A stretch of 10,302 nucleotides of DNA from assembly GCA_002403515.1 (NCBI GenBank), contig DHHZ01000034.1, positions 1-10,302 on the forward strand. The letters run 5' to 3'. Below the pieces are notes generated by a model that worked only from the letters and a program-made list of their open reading frames with translations, was not told where the DNA came from and did no database searches. This document shows positions 1 through 5,728 of the stretch, one piece after another. The stretch's first letter is position 1. Every line of letters starts with the position of its first letter. Origin of the DNA: Legionellales bacterium UBA4759. GTDB taxonomy: Bacteria > Pseudomonadota > Gammaproteobacteria > Legionellales > Legionellaceae. The position numbers and the translations under genes are program-made.

Positions 1-15
1 AATAACCTTTTTCAT
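1..15 (-). CDS. start of a divergent gene cut by the left edge
   Basis: Reading the minus strand from position 15, an ATG opens the peptide MKKVI before the window ends. It is worth listing because the signals fit together. AAGGA lies at 28-24 on the minus strand, 8 nt before the ATG, and a promoter-like pair lies just upstream (37-65). A start with lysines after the methionine suits a signal peptide or any cytosolic protein, so nothing can be said about function. The call rests only on start codon, ribosome binding site and promoter spacing. Confidence 0.45.
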
Positions 16-36
16 GATTTCAGTCCTTATTTGAAA

Positions 37-65
37 TTTATAGCTCTCACATTCAAATATAGCAA
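37..65 (-). promoter_or_regulatory. candidate promoter for the divergent left-edge gene
   Basis: On the minus strand TTGCTA (65-60) and TATAAA (42-37) are separated by exactly 17 nt and match the sigma-70 hexamers at 4/6 and 5/6 positions. Transcription would start near position 30, leaving a 5' leader of about 15 nt that just contains the AAGGA ribosome binding site. A second A/T-rich hexamer, TATATT after TGC, lies about 20 bases upstream on the same strand and could be an alternative -10. Confidence 0.4.
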
Positions 66-161
66 AGGTTTTTCCATTTTCCAGGCTGAATTGAAAAAAA
101 AGTTAAATGACGATGATATGGTCTTTTTATCGATGGTTTTTCGACTTTGCTTTCCGCCTAT

Positions 162-190
162 TCGACATCTTATTTGATCATTTATAGAGT
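162..190 (+). promoter_or_regulatory. candidate promoter for the 237-710 gene
   Basis: TCGACA (162-167) matches the -35 consensus at 5 of 6 bases. It lies 17 nt before TAGAGT (185-190), a weak -10 with 4 of 6. The overlapping TATAGA at 183-188 is a better -10 but gives only a 15-nt spacer. The predicted leader is about 40 nt. The rest of 66-236 shows no other gene. Confidence 0.3.
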
Positions 191-236
191 TTGTGACAAT
201 ATCCCTTTTTTGGTGGTAATTTTTTAGGTGTCGATA

Positions 237-710
237 ATGTTTAAATTTAGGGGTTTGGTTTTAATGGGTGTACTTGGTTTAGCGATGCAACAAGCATTTG
301 CGATTTCATATGACAAGCCATGTCCTTTTGCGCAAGATATTTTAAAATTCAGAGGCAATTTGGAAATCTCATTTCCAAGCGAATACCAAAGCTCCACGCA
401 AAGTCTATCGATGGGTTTAATGAAACTCCAGGAAAACCTACATGATACGACTTTTTTTGTAATCTCTGGGATCAATATAGAAAAAAATCAAGATTTAGAT
501 GAAGTCATTGATGCATCGATTGCGCAATTGAAATCTGAAAATGAATATCCAGCTAAATTTGAAATTGAAGATAATTTTGATGCACCTATTTGTTCATATA
601 CACTGCCAAATCATCCAGAGGTTAAGGCTTTAATAATGACAGTACCTTATGAACAAAATCTGCAACAACAATTGAATATGAGAAAAATCATTCGACATTT
701 TCAAAAATAA
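237..710 (+). CDS. small predicted secreted protein of unknown function
   Basis: I do not recognise this 157-residue protein. Residues 1-22 form a typical Sec signal peptide: a basic start (K3, R5), a hydrophobic stretch over residues 6-17, and AFA before the probable cleavage site. Export to the periplasm or beyond is therefore likely. The mature part has two cysteines, C29 and C119, which could form one disulfide. It has no further membrane segment and is charged and amide-rich. I chose ATG 237 over the in-frame GTG at 228 because AGGTG (226-230) sits 6 nt before 237, and that start puts the signal peptide right at the N-terminus. The next gene begins 59 bp on, probably from its own promoter. 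Small secreted orphans like this are common in Legionella-type genomes, but that is background and not an identification. Confidence 0.75.
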   Translation: MFKFRGLVLMGVLGLAMQQAFAISYDKPCPFAQDILKFRGNLEISFPSEYQSSTQSLSMGLMKLQENLHDTTFFVISGINIEKNQDLDEVIDASIAQLKSENEYPAKFEIEDNFDAPICSYTLPNHPEVKALIMTVPYEQNLQQQLNMRKIIRHFQK

Positions 711-711
711 A

Positions 712-741
712 TTGTTCATTAACTGTTCTTTTTGATAGAAT
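712..741 (+). promoter_or_regulatory. candidate promoter for the rnm-yciO-trpS-scpA run
   Basis: TTGTTC (712-717) and TAGAAT (736-741) are separated by 18 nt and match the sigma-70 hexamers at 3/6 and 5/6 positions. Transcription would begin near 748 and give a leader of about 22 nt before ATG 770. No clear hairpin with a T-run separates the upstream gene, so read-through is also possible. Confidence 0.35.
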
Positions 742-769
742 GATTGAAATTTTTGATTGAATCATTGTC

Positions 770-1624
770 ATGAAAGTTGATTTACATTTTCATAGTACTT
801 ATTCCGATGGTGATCTTGGTTTGGAAGCCCTCATCCAAATGGCTTGTGATAATCAAGTCGAGTTGATGTCTTTAACAGATCATGATTCCATCGATGCTTA
901 TCCTCATTTTAGCGATTTAGCCAAGGCAAAAGGTATTCAGACTTTATGTGGTTTGGAATGCAGTGTCACTTGGTTTTCCCAGGAATTACATGTCATCGGT
1001 TTGGGGGTTGATCCTACCCATCAAAGTTTAATTTCTTATTTAGAAATTCAAAAAGAAAAACGCCTGGTTCGTGCCAAACATATAGCCCAACAACTAGAAA
1101 AAATTGGTTTTACCGAATGTTTTGAAAAAGTCAGTCAATTGGCTGGCCATCAAAATATTTCACGCACCCATTTTGCCAAATTACTCGTTGAGCAATATAA
1201 AGTACGCGATGCCAGAACGGCATTCAAAGATTATTTGGGGCAAAGAGGAGCGGCTTACGTACCAAGTCAATGGGTCAATCTTGAAGAGACGATTGCAGTT
1301 ATAAAAAATAGTGGTGGTGTTGCGGTTTTGGCTCATCCCTTGCATTATCAACTGACTACCGCACAACTTAAAGGTTTAATCAAAGCTTTCAAAGACGCCA
1401 AAGGCGAGGGTATTGAAGTTATTTCTGGTTTTCAAACCCCCAAAGATACCAAACGTATGGCACAATTTTGTGTGGACTTTAAGCTTTGGGCTTCAACAGG
1501 CTCTGATTTTCATCGTAGTGCACCGTTTAGAGCAACACTTGGCAATCAAACTGCTTTGCCAGAGCACTTGAATCCCATCTGGCAACATGATGCTTTTCAA
1601 TCAAGCATACAGTTGTTAGAATAA
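770..1624 (+). CDS. rnm: PHP-domain 5'-3' exoribonuclease RNase AM (YciV/TrpH family)
   Basis: This is a 284-residue PHP-fold metal-dependent phosphoesterase, close in length to E. coli YciV. The PHP motifs appear in order: HxH at H6/H8 with D13, DHD at 37-39, E63, H74, H189 in AHP, and the terminal GSDFH at 245-248 (D246, H248). Together these supply the multi-metal active site. In E. coli this family trims the 5' ends of rRNAs as an exoribonuclease, and relatives hydrolyse 3',5'-nucleotide bisphosphates. It should act in the cytoplasm. The old name TrpH reflects proximity to trp genes; here trpS lies two genes downstream. The ATG has no obvious Shine-Dalgarno, so initiation may be weak or depend on the short leader. 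All visible metal ligands are present, so it is probably active. Confidence 0.9.
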   Translation: MKVDLHFHSTYSDGDLGLEALIQMACDNQVELMSLTDHDSIDAYPHFSDLAKAKGIQTLCGLECSVTWFSQELHVIGLGVDPTHQSLISYLEIQKEKRLVRAKHIAQQLEKIGFTECFEKVSQLAGHQNISRTHFAKLLVEQYKVRDARTAFKDYLGQRGAAYVPSQWVNLEETIAVIKNSGGVAVLAHPLHYQLTTAQLKGLIKAFKDAKGEGIEVISGFQTPKDTKRMAQFCVDFKLWASTGSDFHRSAPFRATLGNQTALPEHLNPIWQHDAFQSSIQLLE

Positions 1625-1657
1625 GCCAAGGAATAGTTCGCTTAAGGAATGTGACAC

Positions 1658-2284
1658 ATGCGACATTGGTTTGTTGTACATCCGGATAATCCGCAGGCAC
1701 GCTTGTTAAGGCAGGCGGTGAGTATTATCCAAAATGGTGGTATTGTTGTTTATCCAACCGATTCAGGTTATGCAATTGGTTGTGGATTAGGCCAAAAAGA
1801 AGCTGCCCAACGTATTCGACGTATTCGACAAATGCAACATAACCAATACATGTCTTTAGTTTGTCGGGATTTGGCAAATTTGGCGGAGTATGCCTCTGTT
1901 TCAACCCCTATCTATCGATTACTCAAGGCATTTACGCCTGGCGCTTATACCTTTATTTTAAAAGCTTCACCAGAATTGCCAAAAATGATGTATCATCCCA
2001 AGCGAAAGACCTTGGGTTTACGAATTCCCAATCAATCAGTCACTTGGGCTTTGCTGGAAATGATGGAAGGCCCGATGATGAGTACCACATTGAAATTACC
2101 CGGTGTTGAATTTCCTTTATCGGAACCTCAAGCTATTGCTGATTTATTAGGTCATCAAGTGGATTTGATTTTGGATGTGGGGCATTGTGACGTTGAACCC
2201 ACAACAGTGATTGATTTAACAGAAAATTTTCCAAAAATAATTAGAGAAGGCAAGGGTGATATTACACCCTTTCGGTCGTTTTAA
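1658..2284 (+). CDS. yciO: YciO-type Sua5/YrdC-fold RNA-binding protein
   Basis: The 208 residues match the YciO branch of the Sua5/YciO/YrdC family across their length (E. coli YciO is about the same size). Visible markers are the start HPDNPQ (8-13), YPTDSGYAIG (32-41), the RxRQM stretch followed by SLVCRDL (56-72), KRKTLGLRIP (115-124), a PTTVIDLT block (181-188) and REGKGD near the C-terminus. TsaC/Sua5 members of this fold make threonylcarbamoyl-AMP for tRNA t6A37. Whether YciO members contribute to that in vivo is not settled, so I give the family name and not a reaction. The gene lies 33 bp after rnm, with AAGGA at 1644-1648, 9 nt before the ATG, and ends 11 bp before trpS. This order implies co-transcription. 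Confidence 0.9.
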   Translation: MRHWFVVHPDNPQARLLRQAVSIIQNGGIVVYPTDSGYAIGCGLGQKEAAQRIRRIRQMQHNQYMSLVCRDLANLAEYASVSTPIYRLLKAFTPGAYTFILKASPELPKMMYHPKRKTLGLRIPNQSVTWALLEMMEGPMMSTTLKLPGVEFPLSEPQAIADLLGHQVDLILDVGHCDVEPTTVIDLTENFPKIIREGKGDITPFRSF

Positions 2285-2295
2285 ACGAGGAGTTT

Positions 2296-3507
2296 ATGTC
2301 TAGTTTTTCTCAAAATAAGCGCGTCGTGTCTGGCATGCGTGCAACAGGTCGTTTACATTTAGGGCATTATCATGGGGTGATTCGCAATTGGCTAGAATTG
2401 CAACACCAATACGAGTGTTTTTTCTTTGTGGCCGATTGGCATGCCTTAACCACCAATTATGAATCACCTGAAGATATGCAATCTCATGTGTGGGATTTAG
2501 TCATTGATTGGTTGGCCTGTGGGATAAACCCCAGTTTATCACATGTCTTTATTCAGTCATGGGTGCCAGAGCATGCAGAATTGCATTTATTGTTATCCAT
2601 GTTAACGCCTTTGTCATGGCTGGAGCGCGTACCAACTTATAAAGATCAGCAAGAAAAACTCCACGAGAAAGATTTATCCACCTATGGTTTTTTAGGGTAT
2701 CCCTTGTTGCAAAGTGCGGATGTATTATTGTATGGCGCAGATTTAGTCCCTGTTGGTGAAGACCAAGTGGCACATGTTGAATTAATCAGAGAAGTTGCCA
2801 GACGTTTTAACCATCTATACGGCAAAGAGCGAAATTTTGCGGAGATGGTGGATGCTGCATTAAAGAAAATGGGTAAAAAAAATACCGCCTTATATCGTAA
2901 TTTACGTCAGGCTTTCCAACAAAATGGTGAGCATGAAGCTTTGGCAACAGGCCAGGCTTTGGTCAATACCCAAGCGAGTTTATCGGTGGGTGATAAAGAG
3001 CGTCTCATGGGGTATTTAGAAGGTTCAGGTAAAATTATTCTTAGTGAACCTCAAGCTTTACTTACGCCTCAAGCGAAAGTATCGGGTTTGGATGGTCAGA
3101 AAATGTCTAAATCTTATCGCAATACCGTTGATTTAAGAGATACGCCGCAAGAAGTAGAAAAGAAAGTTTTAACCATGCCAACTGATCCAGCGCGAGTGAA
3201 AAGAACCGATCCAGGAACCCCGGAAAAATGCCCAGTTTGGCAAATGCATCAATTGTATGCTGATGAAAATTTGAAATCATGGATTCAAACGGGCTGCCGA
3301 CAAGCTAGTATTGGCTGCATTGATTGTAAACGCCCTTTGATTGATGCTATTCAAAAAGATTTAGCGCCTGTTCAAAAAAATATACAAGAGTTAAAAGAAG
3401 ATATATCTGTGGTGAAGCATTTGGTGACTGAGGGCTCTGAAAGAGCGCGCGAAGTAGCGCAAAAAACTTTGGTCGAAGTGAAAGAAGTCATGGGATTGGA
3501 TTATTAG
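2296..3507 (+). CDS. trpS: tryptophanyl-tRNA synthetase, long form with a four-cysteine motif
   Basis: This is the class Ic synthetase that charges tRNA-Trp. The Rossmann-fold signatures are present: HLGH (21-24) for HIGH, GEDQ (154-157) in the conserved block before the tRNA-facing helices, and KMSKS (269-273). At 403 residues it is longer than the ~334-residue E. coli enzyme. About 70 extra residues (roughly 180-250) lie before KMSKS, as in the long TrpRS of Pseudomonas and relatives. The C-terminal anticodon-binding part carries C312, C334, C341 and C344, that is Cx21Cx6Cx2C. This is almost the Cx22Cx6Cx2C that holds a [4Fe-4S] cluster in Thermotoga maritima TrpRS. Cluster binding here is inference. 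AGGAG (2288-2292) sits only 3 nt before the ATG. The TAG stop is followed immediately by the scpA ATG. Confidence 0.96.
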   Translation: MSSFSQNKRVVSGMRATGRLHLGHYHGVIRNWLELQHQYECFFFVADWHALTTNYESPEDMQSHVWDLVIDWLACGINPSLSHVFIQSWVPEHAELHLLLSMLTPLSWLERVPTYKDQQEKLHEKDLSTYGFLGYPLLQSADVLLYGADLVPVGEDQVAHVELIREVARRFNHLYGKERNFAEMVDAALKKMGKKNTALYRNLRQAFQQNGEHEALATGQALVNTQASLSVGDKERLMGYLEGSGKIILSEPQALLTPQAKVSGLDGQKMSKSYRNTVDLRDTPQEVEKKVLTMPTDPARVKRTDPGTPEKCPVWQMHQLYADENLKSWIQTGCRQASIGCIDCKRPLIDAIQKDLAPVQKNIQELKEDISVVKHLVTEGSERAREVAQKTLVEVKEVMGLDY

Positions 3508-4275
3508 ATGAATAGCCTGGAAGTACAAGAAATTCTGGATTTTCAAATTCCTGAAAACTTGTACGTTCCAACGCCACCACTTTGGATTGAGTCTAAAGGA
3601 TTCAAAGGTCCTTTGGATTTGTTATGGTATTTAATTCGTCAGCAAAACATTGATATATTAGATATCCCAGTTGCGTTAATCGCTGCCCAGTACGTGCAAT
3701 ATATTAAAATGATGACTCGCTCTCGTTTTGAAATTGCACCCGATTATTTGGTCATGGCAGTACGCCTGATTCAAATCAAATCACAGATGCTTTTGCCTAA
3801 AAAAGTTGAAGAAGAGGCCAATGAAGAAGATCCAAGAGCCCTATTGATAAGACAATTAACCGATTACGAAGATATTCAAAAAACAGCCGCATTCATTGAA
3901 AATCTCAAGCGATGGGAGCGCGATATTTGGCCGATACGCATAACCTTGGGTGAAGAAATTGCACCACCACCTCTTCCAGATTTAGAAATCATAGAGCTTT
4001 GGAATCATTATCAACAAATCAAAAAAAAACAAAGCTATCAAAAAAGTCATGAAATTGCTCGTCCAGTGATGACCTTGTCAGATCGCATGCAATTGATGAT
4101 TGAGCAATTGGATATTGGTATTCCTCAATCTTTTTTTAGACTTTTCCCTAAAAATACACAGCGCCTAGAAATGGTTATTTCGTTTCAAGCAAGCCTTGAA
4201 TTAGTGAAAGCAAGACAAATTGATATTCACCAAGAGGCCTGGCAATCCGAATTTTGGTTAAAGCGCTTGGTTTAG
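3508..4275 (+). CDS. scpA: segregation and condensation protein A (kleisin)
   Basis: ScpA is the kleisin that bridges the heads of the SMC dimer and recruits ScpB to form the bacterial condensin on the nucleoid. The 255 residues show the N-terminal SMC-neck domain with FKGPLDLL (32-39), the IDILDIP block (48-54) and the helix with LVMAVRLIQIKSQMLLP (81-97). An acidic, charged linker follows (99-109), then a C-terminal winged helix with VISFQASLELVK (223-234), which is expected to bind the SMC cap. The first ~25 residues precede the conserved core. The ATG abuts the trpS stop with no spacer, and only a weak GGGA lies about 12 nt upstream, which suggests translation coupled to trpS. Its usual neighbour scpB is about 930 bp away, beyond a toxin-antitoxin module. 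Confidence 0.95.
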   Translation: MNSLEVQEILDFQIPENLYVPTPPLWIESKGFKGPLDLLWYLIRQQNIDILDIPVALIAAQYVQYIKMMTRSRFEIAPDYLVMAVRLIQIKSQMLLPKKVEEEANEEDPRALLIRQLTDYEDIQKTAAFIENLKRWERDIWPIRITLGEEIAPPPLPDLEIIELWNHYQQIKKKQSYQKSHEIARPVMTLSDRMQLMIEQLDIGIPQSFFRLFPKNTQRLEMVISFQASLELVKARQIDIHQEAWQSEFWLKRLV

Positions 4276-4371
4276 ATAAGCATTCAATGATTTATTTATC
4301 ATTCATGATGAGCTTTCTGAAACATTCTATAGTTGAGTATTTTGGTAAGCGCTCTTTGCTTGACTACGTTA

Positions 4372-4400
4372 TTGATCCGTGATGCGCAACATGCTATATT
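4372..4400 (+). promoter_or_regulatory. higBA promoter with extended -10
   Basis: TTGATC (4372-4377), a 17-nt spacer, and TATATT (4395-4400) preceded by TGC make an extended -10 sigma-70 promoter, the best in the window. Transcription should begin at about 4406-4408, at or within a base or two of the HigB ATG at 4408. In this family HigA, alone or with HigB, represses its own promoter, so an operator is expected across 4370-4410, but I could not find a convincing palindrome. A second -35-like TTGACT at 4360-4365 lies too far upstream to pair with this -10. The 4276-4371 stretch holds no gene. Confidence 0.6.
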
Positions 4401-4407
4401 TCGTATT

Positions 4408-4686
4408 ATGATTAAATCATTCAAACATAAAGGTCTTAAACTTTTCTTTGAAGAGGGAAATGCCAAGGGTATTCAATCCAAGCATCAAAAGAGGTTAAGA
4501 CTTCAATTGAGCGCACGTGATACTGCACAAGTTATCGAGGACATGGATTTGCCTGGTTATGGTTTACATCAATTAAAAGGTGAACGTAAAGGTTGTTGGT
4601 CTATTATAGTCAATGGTAATTGGCGTCTAACTTTTGAGTTTGTTGACGGTGACGTATATATTATTAATTATGAGGATTATCACTAA
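4408..4686 (+). CDS. higB: HigB toxin, RelE-like mRNA interferase
   Basis: This is a 92-residue toxin of the HigB family (RelE/ParE fold), which in characterised members cuts mRNA at the ribosome. Family hallmarks are the start MIKSFKHKGL, then LHQLKGERKG (53-62), the strand WSIIVNGNWRLTFEF (64-78) and the C-terminal NYEDYH (87-92). Candidate catalytic or RNA-contact residues by family position are H54, K57, R60, R73, D90 and the last residues Y91-H92. All appear intact. I chose ATG 4408 over an upstream alternative start at 4333 because family members begin at this methionine and the promoter -10 ends at 4400. No Shine-Dalgarno precedes it, so the message is probably leaderless or nearly so, which would keep toxin yield low. 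The stop overlaps the higA start by one base. Confidence 0.92.
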   Translation: MIKSFKHKGLKLFFEEGNAKGIQSKHQKRLRLQLSARDTAQVIEDMDLPGYGLHQLKGERKGCWSIIVNGNWRLTFEFVDGDVYIINYEDYH

Positions 4687-4982
4687 TGTCTACTCAATAC
4701 AATCCACCTCATCCTGGGGAATTTATCAAAGAAACTTATATTGAGCCGCTCCATCTTAGTTTAAGAAAAGTGGCTTCTGAACTTGATGTCGCAGCATCAA
4801 CCTTTTCTCGATTGATAAAAGGAGAATCTGATTTAACACCTGAAATGGCTTTAAGACTTTCTAAGGCTTTTGGACGAACTCCTGAAAGTTGGATGCAGAT
4901 GCAAGTCAATTATGAGCTATGGAGGGCTAAACAACGTGTAAACCTTGATCGTGTACATGTTATTTATGCACATGCGAGTTAG
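4686..4982 (+). CDS. higA: HigA antitoxin, XRE-family helix-turn-helix repressor
   Basis: The 98-residue protein has the HigA layout. It starts with PPHPGEFIKE (7-16). The helix-turn-helix follows over about 24-62, with SLRKVASELDVAASTFSRLI as core, LTPEMALRLSKAFG after it and the conserved PESWMQMQVNYEL block. In the family this antitoxin binds HigB, blocks its nuclease activity and represses the shared promoter through the helix-turn-helix. The start codon overlaps the HigB stop (TAATG), and AGGA at 4673-4676 lies 9 nt upstream. It is therefore better provided with initiation signals than the toxin, as expected if antitoxin must be in excess. The C-terminal RVHVIYAHAS tail after the usual end region is unremarkable. 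No frame damage is visible, so the pair looks functional. Confidence 0.92.
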   Translation: MSTQYNPPHPGEFIKETYIEPLHLSLRKVASELDVAASTFSRLIKGESDLTPEMALRLSKAFGRTPESWMQMQVNYELWRAKQRVNLDRVHVIYAHAS

Positions 4983-5205
4983 CTCTAAAGTTGAACATAA
5001 GTAGAGGTATTTCTAAAAATATCCCAATCACGCCAGGCTCCTCCCGAATTTTGCGCCATTGCTACCTTTCCAAAATGTGGCGTAAAGCTGTAGCATTCAC
5101 TGAAGAGGGTTACATTTTTTCTTTTCGGTGATAAAACAAGACTTTTTTTAAAAAAAAAGTTATAGTAAGTAGTCTTTTAACGCTAAACCAATATTTTGAT
5201 TGCGC
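4983..5205 (+). other. non-coding stretch with inverted repeats between higA and scpB
   Basis: No convincing gene is seen here. About 5022-5112 is roughly 50% G+C, well above its surroundings. It carries several complementary pairs: 5051-5058 with 5078-5085 (8 bp, one G-U); 5060-5065 with 5090-5095 (6 bp, interleaved with the first pair, a pseudoknot-like order); 5030-5035, which could compete for 5078-5083; and 5097-5107 with 5121-5131 (11 bp, two G-U). A near-perfect A/T palindrome (T7 then A9 inside AC and GT) follows at 5141-5160. TATAGT at 5161-5166 is a possible -10 for scpB but has no good -35. Possible readings are a repeat element, a remnant of the DNA that brought higBA, or a structured RNA. 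None is established. Confidence 0.5.
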
Positions 5206-5724
5206 ATGATCGATAAGTCCTTACTTGCTGTACTAGAAAATCTTTTATTTGTAGCAGGCGAGCCATTGTCTTTCGAAAGACTCATGGACTTACTTCATGA
5301 TTATCCTGAAATATCTAAAACTTTATTACAAGATGCTTTAAATGTGTTGCTGGAAAAATATCAGCATGAAGCCATTGAATTAAAAGTTTTACCAGGTGGT
5401 TATTGTATGCAAACCCGAGCAGAATATGCGCCATGGATACAACGTCTATGGGAAGAAAAGCCTAAAAAATATTCTCAGGCATTATTGGAAGTTTTAGCAA
5501 TAATTGCGTATGATCAGCCCGTAACTCGCGCTGATATTGAGCAAAAACGTGGTGTGGCAGTTGCACCACAAATGATGAAAAGTTTATTAGAAAGAGAATG
5601 GATAAAAGTGGTTGGGCATCGTGAAACACCAGGTCGTCCTGCTTTGTATGCCACCACCACCGCCTTTCTAGATTATTTTAATTTATCAAGCCTTGATGAA
5701 TTACCCAAGCACCAAGTGGAGTAG
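5206..5724 (+). CDS. scpB: segregation and condensation protein B
   Basis: ScpB dimerises and binds the ScpA linker in the SMC-ScpAB condensin. The 172 residues contain two winged-helix domains. The first opens with LENLLFVAGEPLSFERL (10-26). The second has ALLEVLAIIAYDQPVTRADI (about 91-110), then LLEREWIKVVGHRETPGRPA, the strongest ScpB signature. It ends with FLDYFNLSSLDELP. ATG 5206 is chosen over the in-frame TTG at 5200, though neither has a clear Shine-Dalgarno. Elsewhere scpB follows scpA directly. Here a toxin-antitoxin module and a repeat-rich stretch intervene, so scpB probably needs its own promoter, with TATAGT at 5161 a weak candidate, or read-through. The next gene starts 4 bp downstream and uses a ribosome binding site inside the end of scpB. 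Confidence 0.94.
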   Translation: MIDKSLLAVLENLLFVAGEPLSFERLMDLLHDYPEISKTLLQDALNVLLEKYQHEAIELKVLPGGYCMQTRAEYAPWIQRLWEEKPKKYSQALLEVLAIIAYDQPVTRADIEQKRGVAVAPQMMKSLLEREWIKVVGHRETPGRPALYATTTAFLDYFNLSSLDELPKHQVE

Positions 5725-5728
5725 AAAA

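Noticed and set aside
228..236. GTG start for the first secreted protein
   Set aside because: The only upstream purine-rich block is about 12 nt away. ATG 237 has AGGTG at a 6-nt spacing and a cleaner signal peptide.
4286..4303. Inverted repeat AATGAT/ATCATT after scpA as a terminator
   Set aside because: The 6-bp stem is almost all A/T, and no T-run follows it. It is too weak to terminate transcription.
4333..4407. In-frame extension of HigB upstream to an alternative start at 4333
   Set aside because: It would put the promoter inside the gene, the 25 extra residues do not resemble HigB, and family members start at the ATG at 4408.
5097..5149. 11-bp stem (5097-5107/5121-5131) followed by T7 at 5143 as a Rho-independent terminator for higBA
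   Set aside because: The loop is 13 nt, two pairs are G-U, and the T-run begins 11 nt after the stem. It is listed only as part of the structured stretch.
5693..5728. Earlier ATG for RluB overlapping the end of scpB
   Set aside because: The 12 extra residues precede the S4 domain, whereas ATG 5729 has GGAG 7 nt upstream and fits the family N-terminus.
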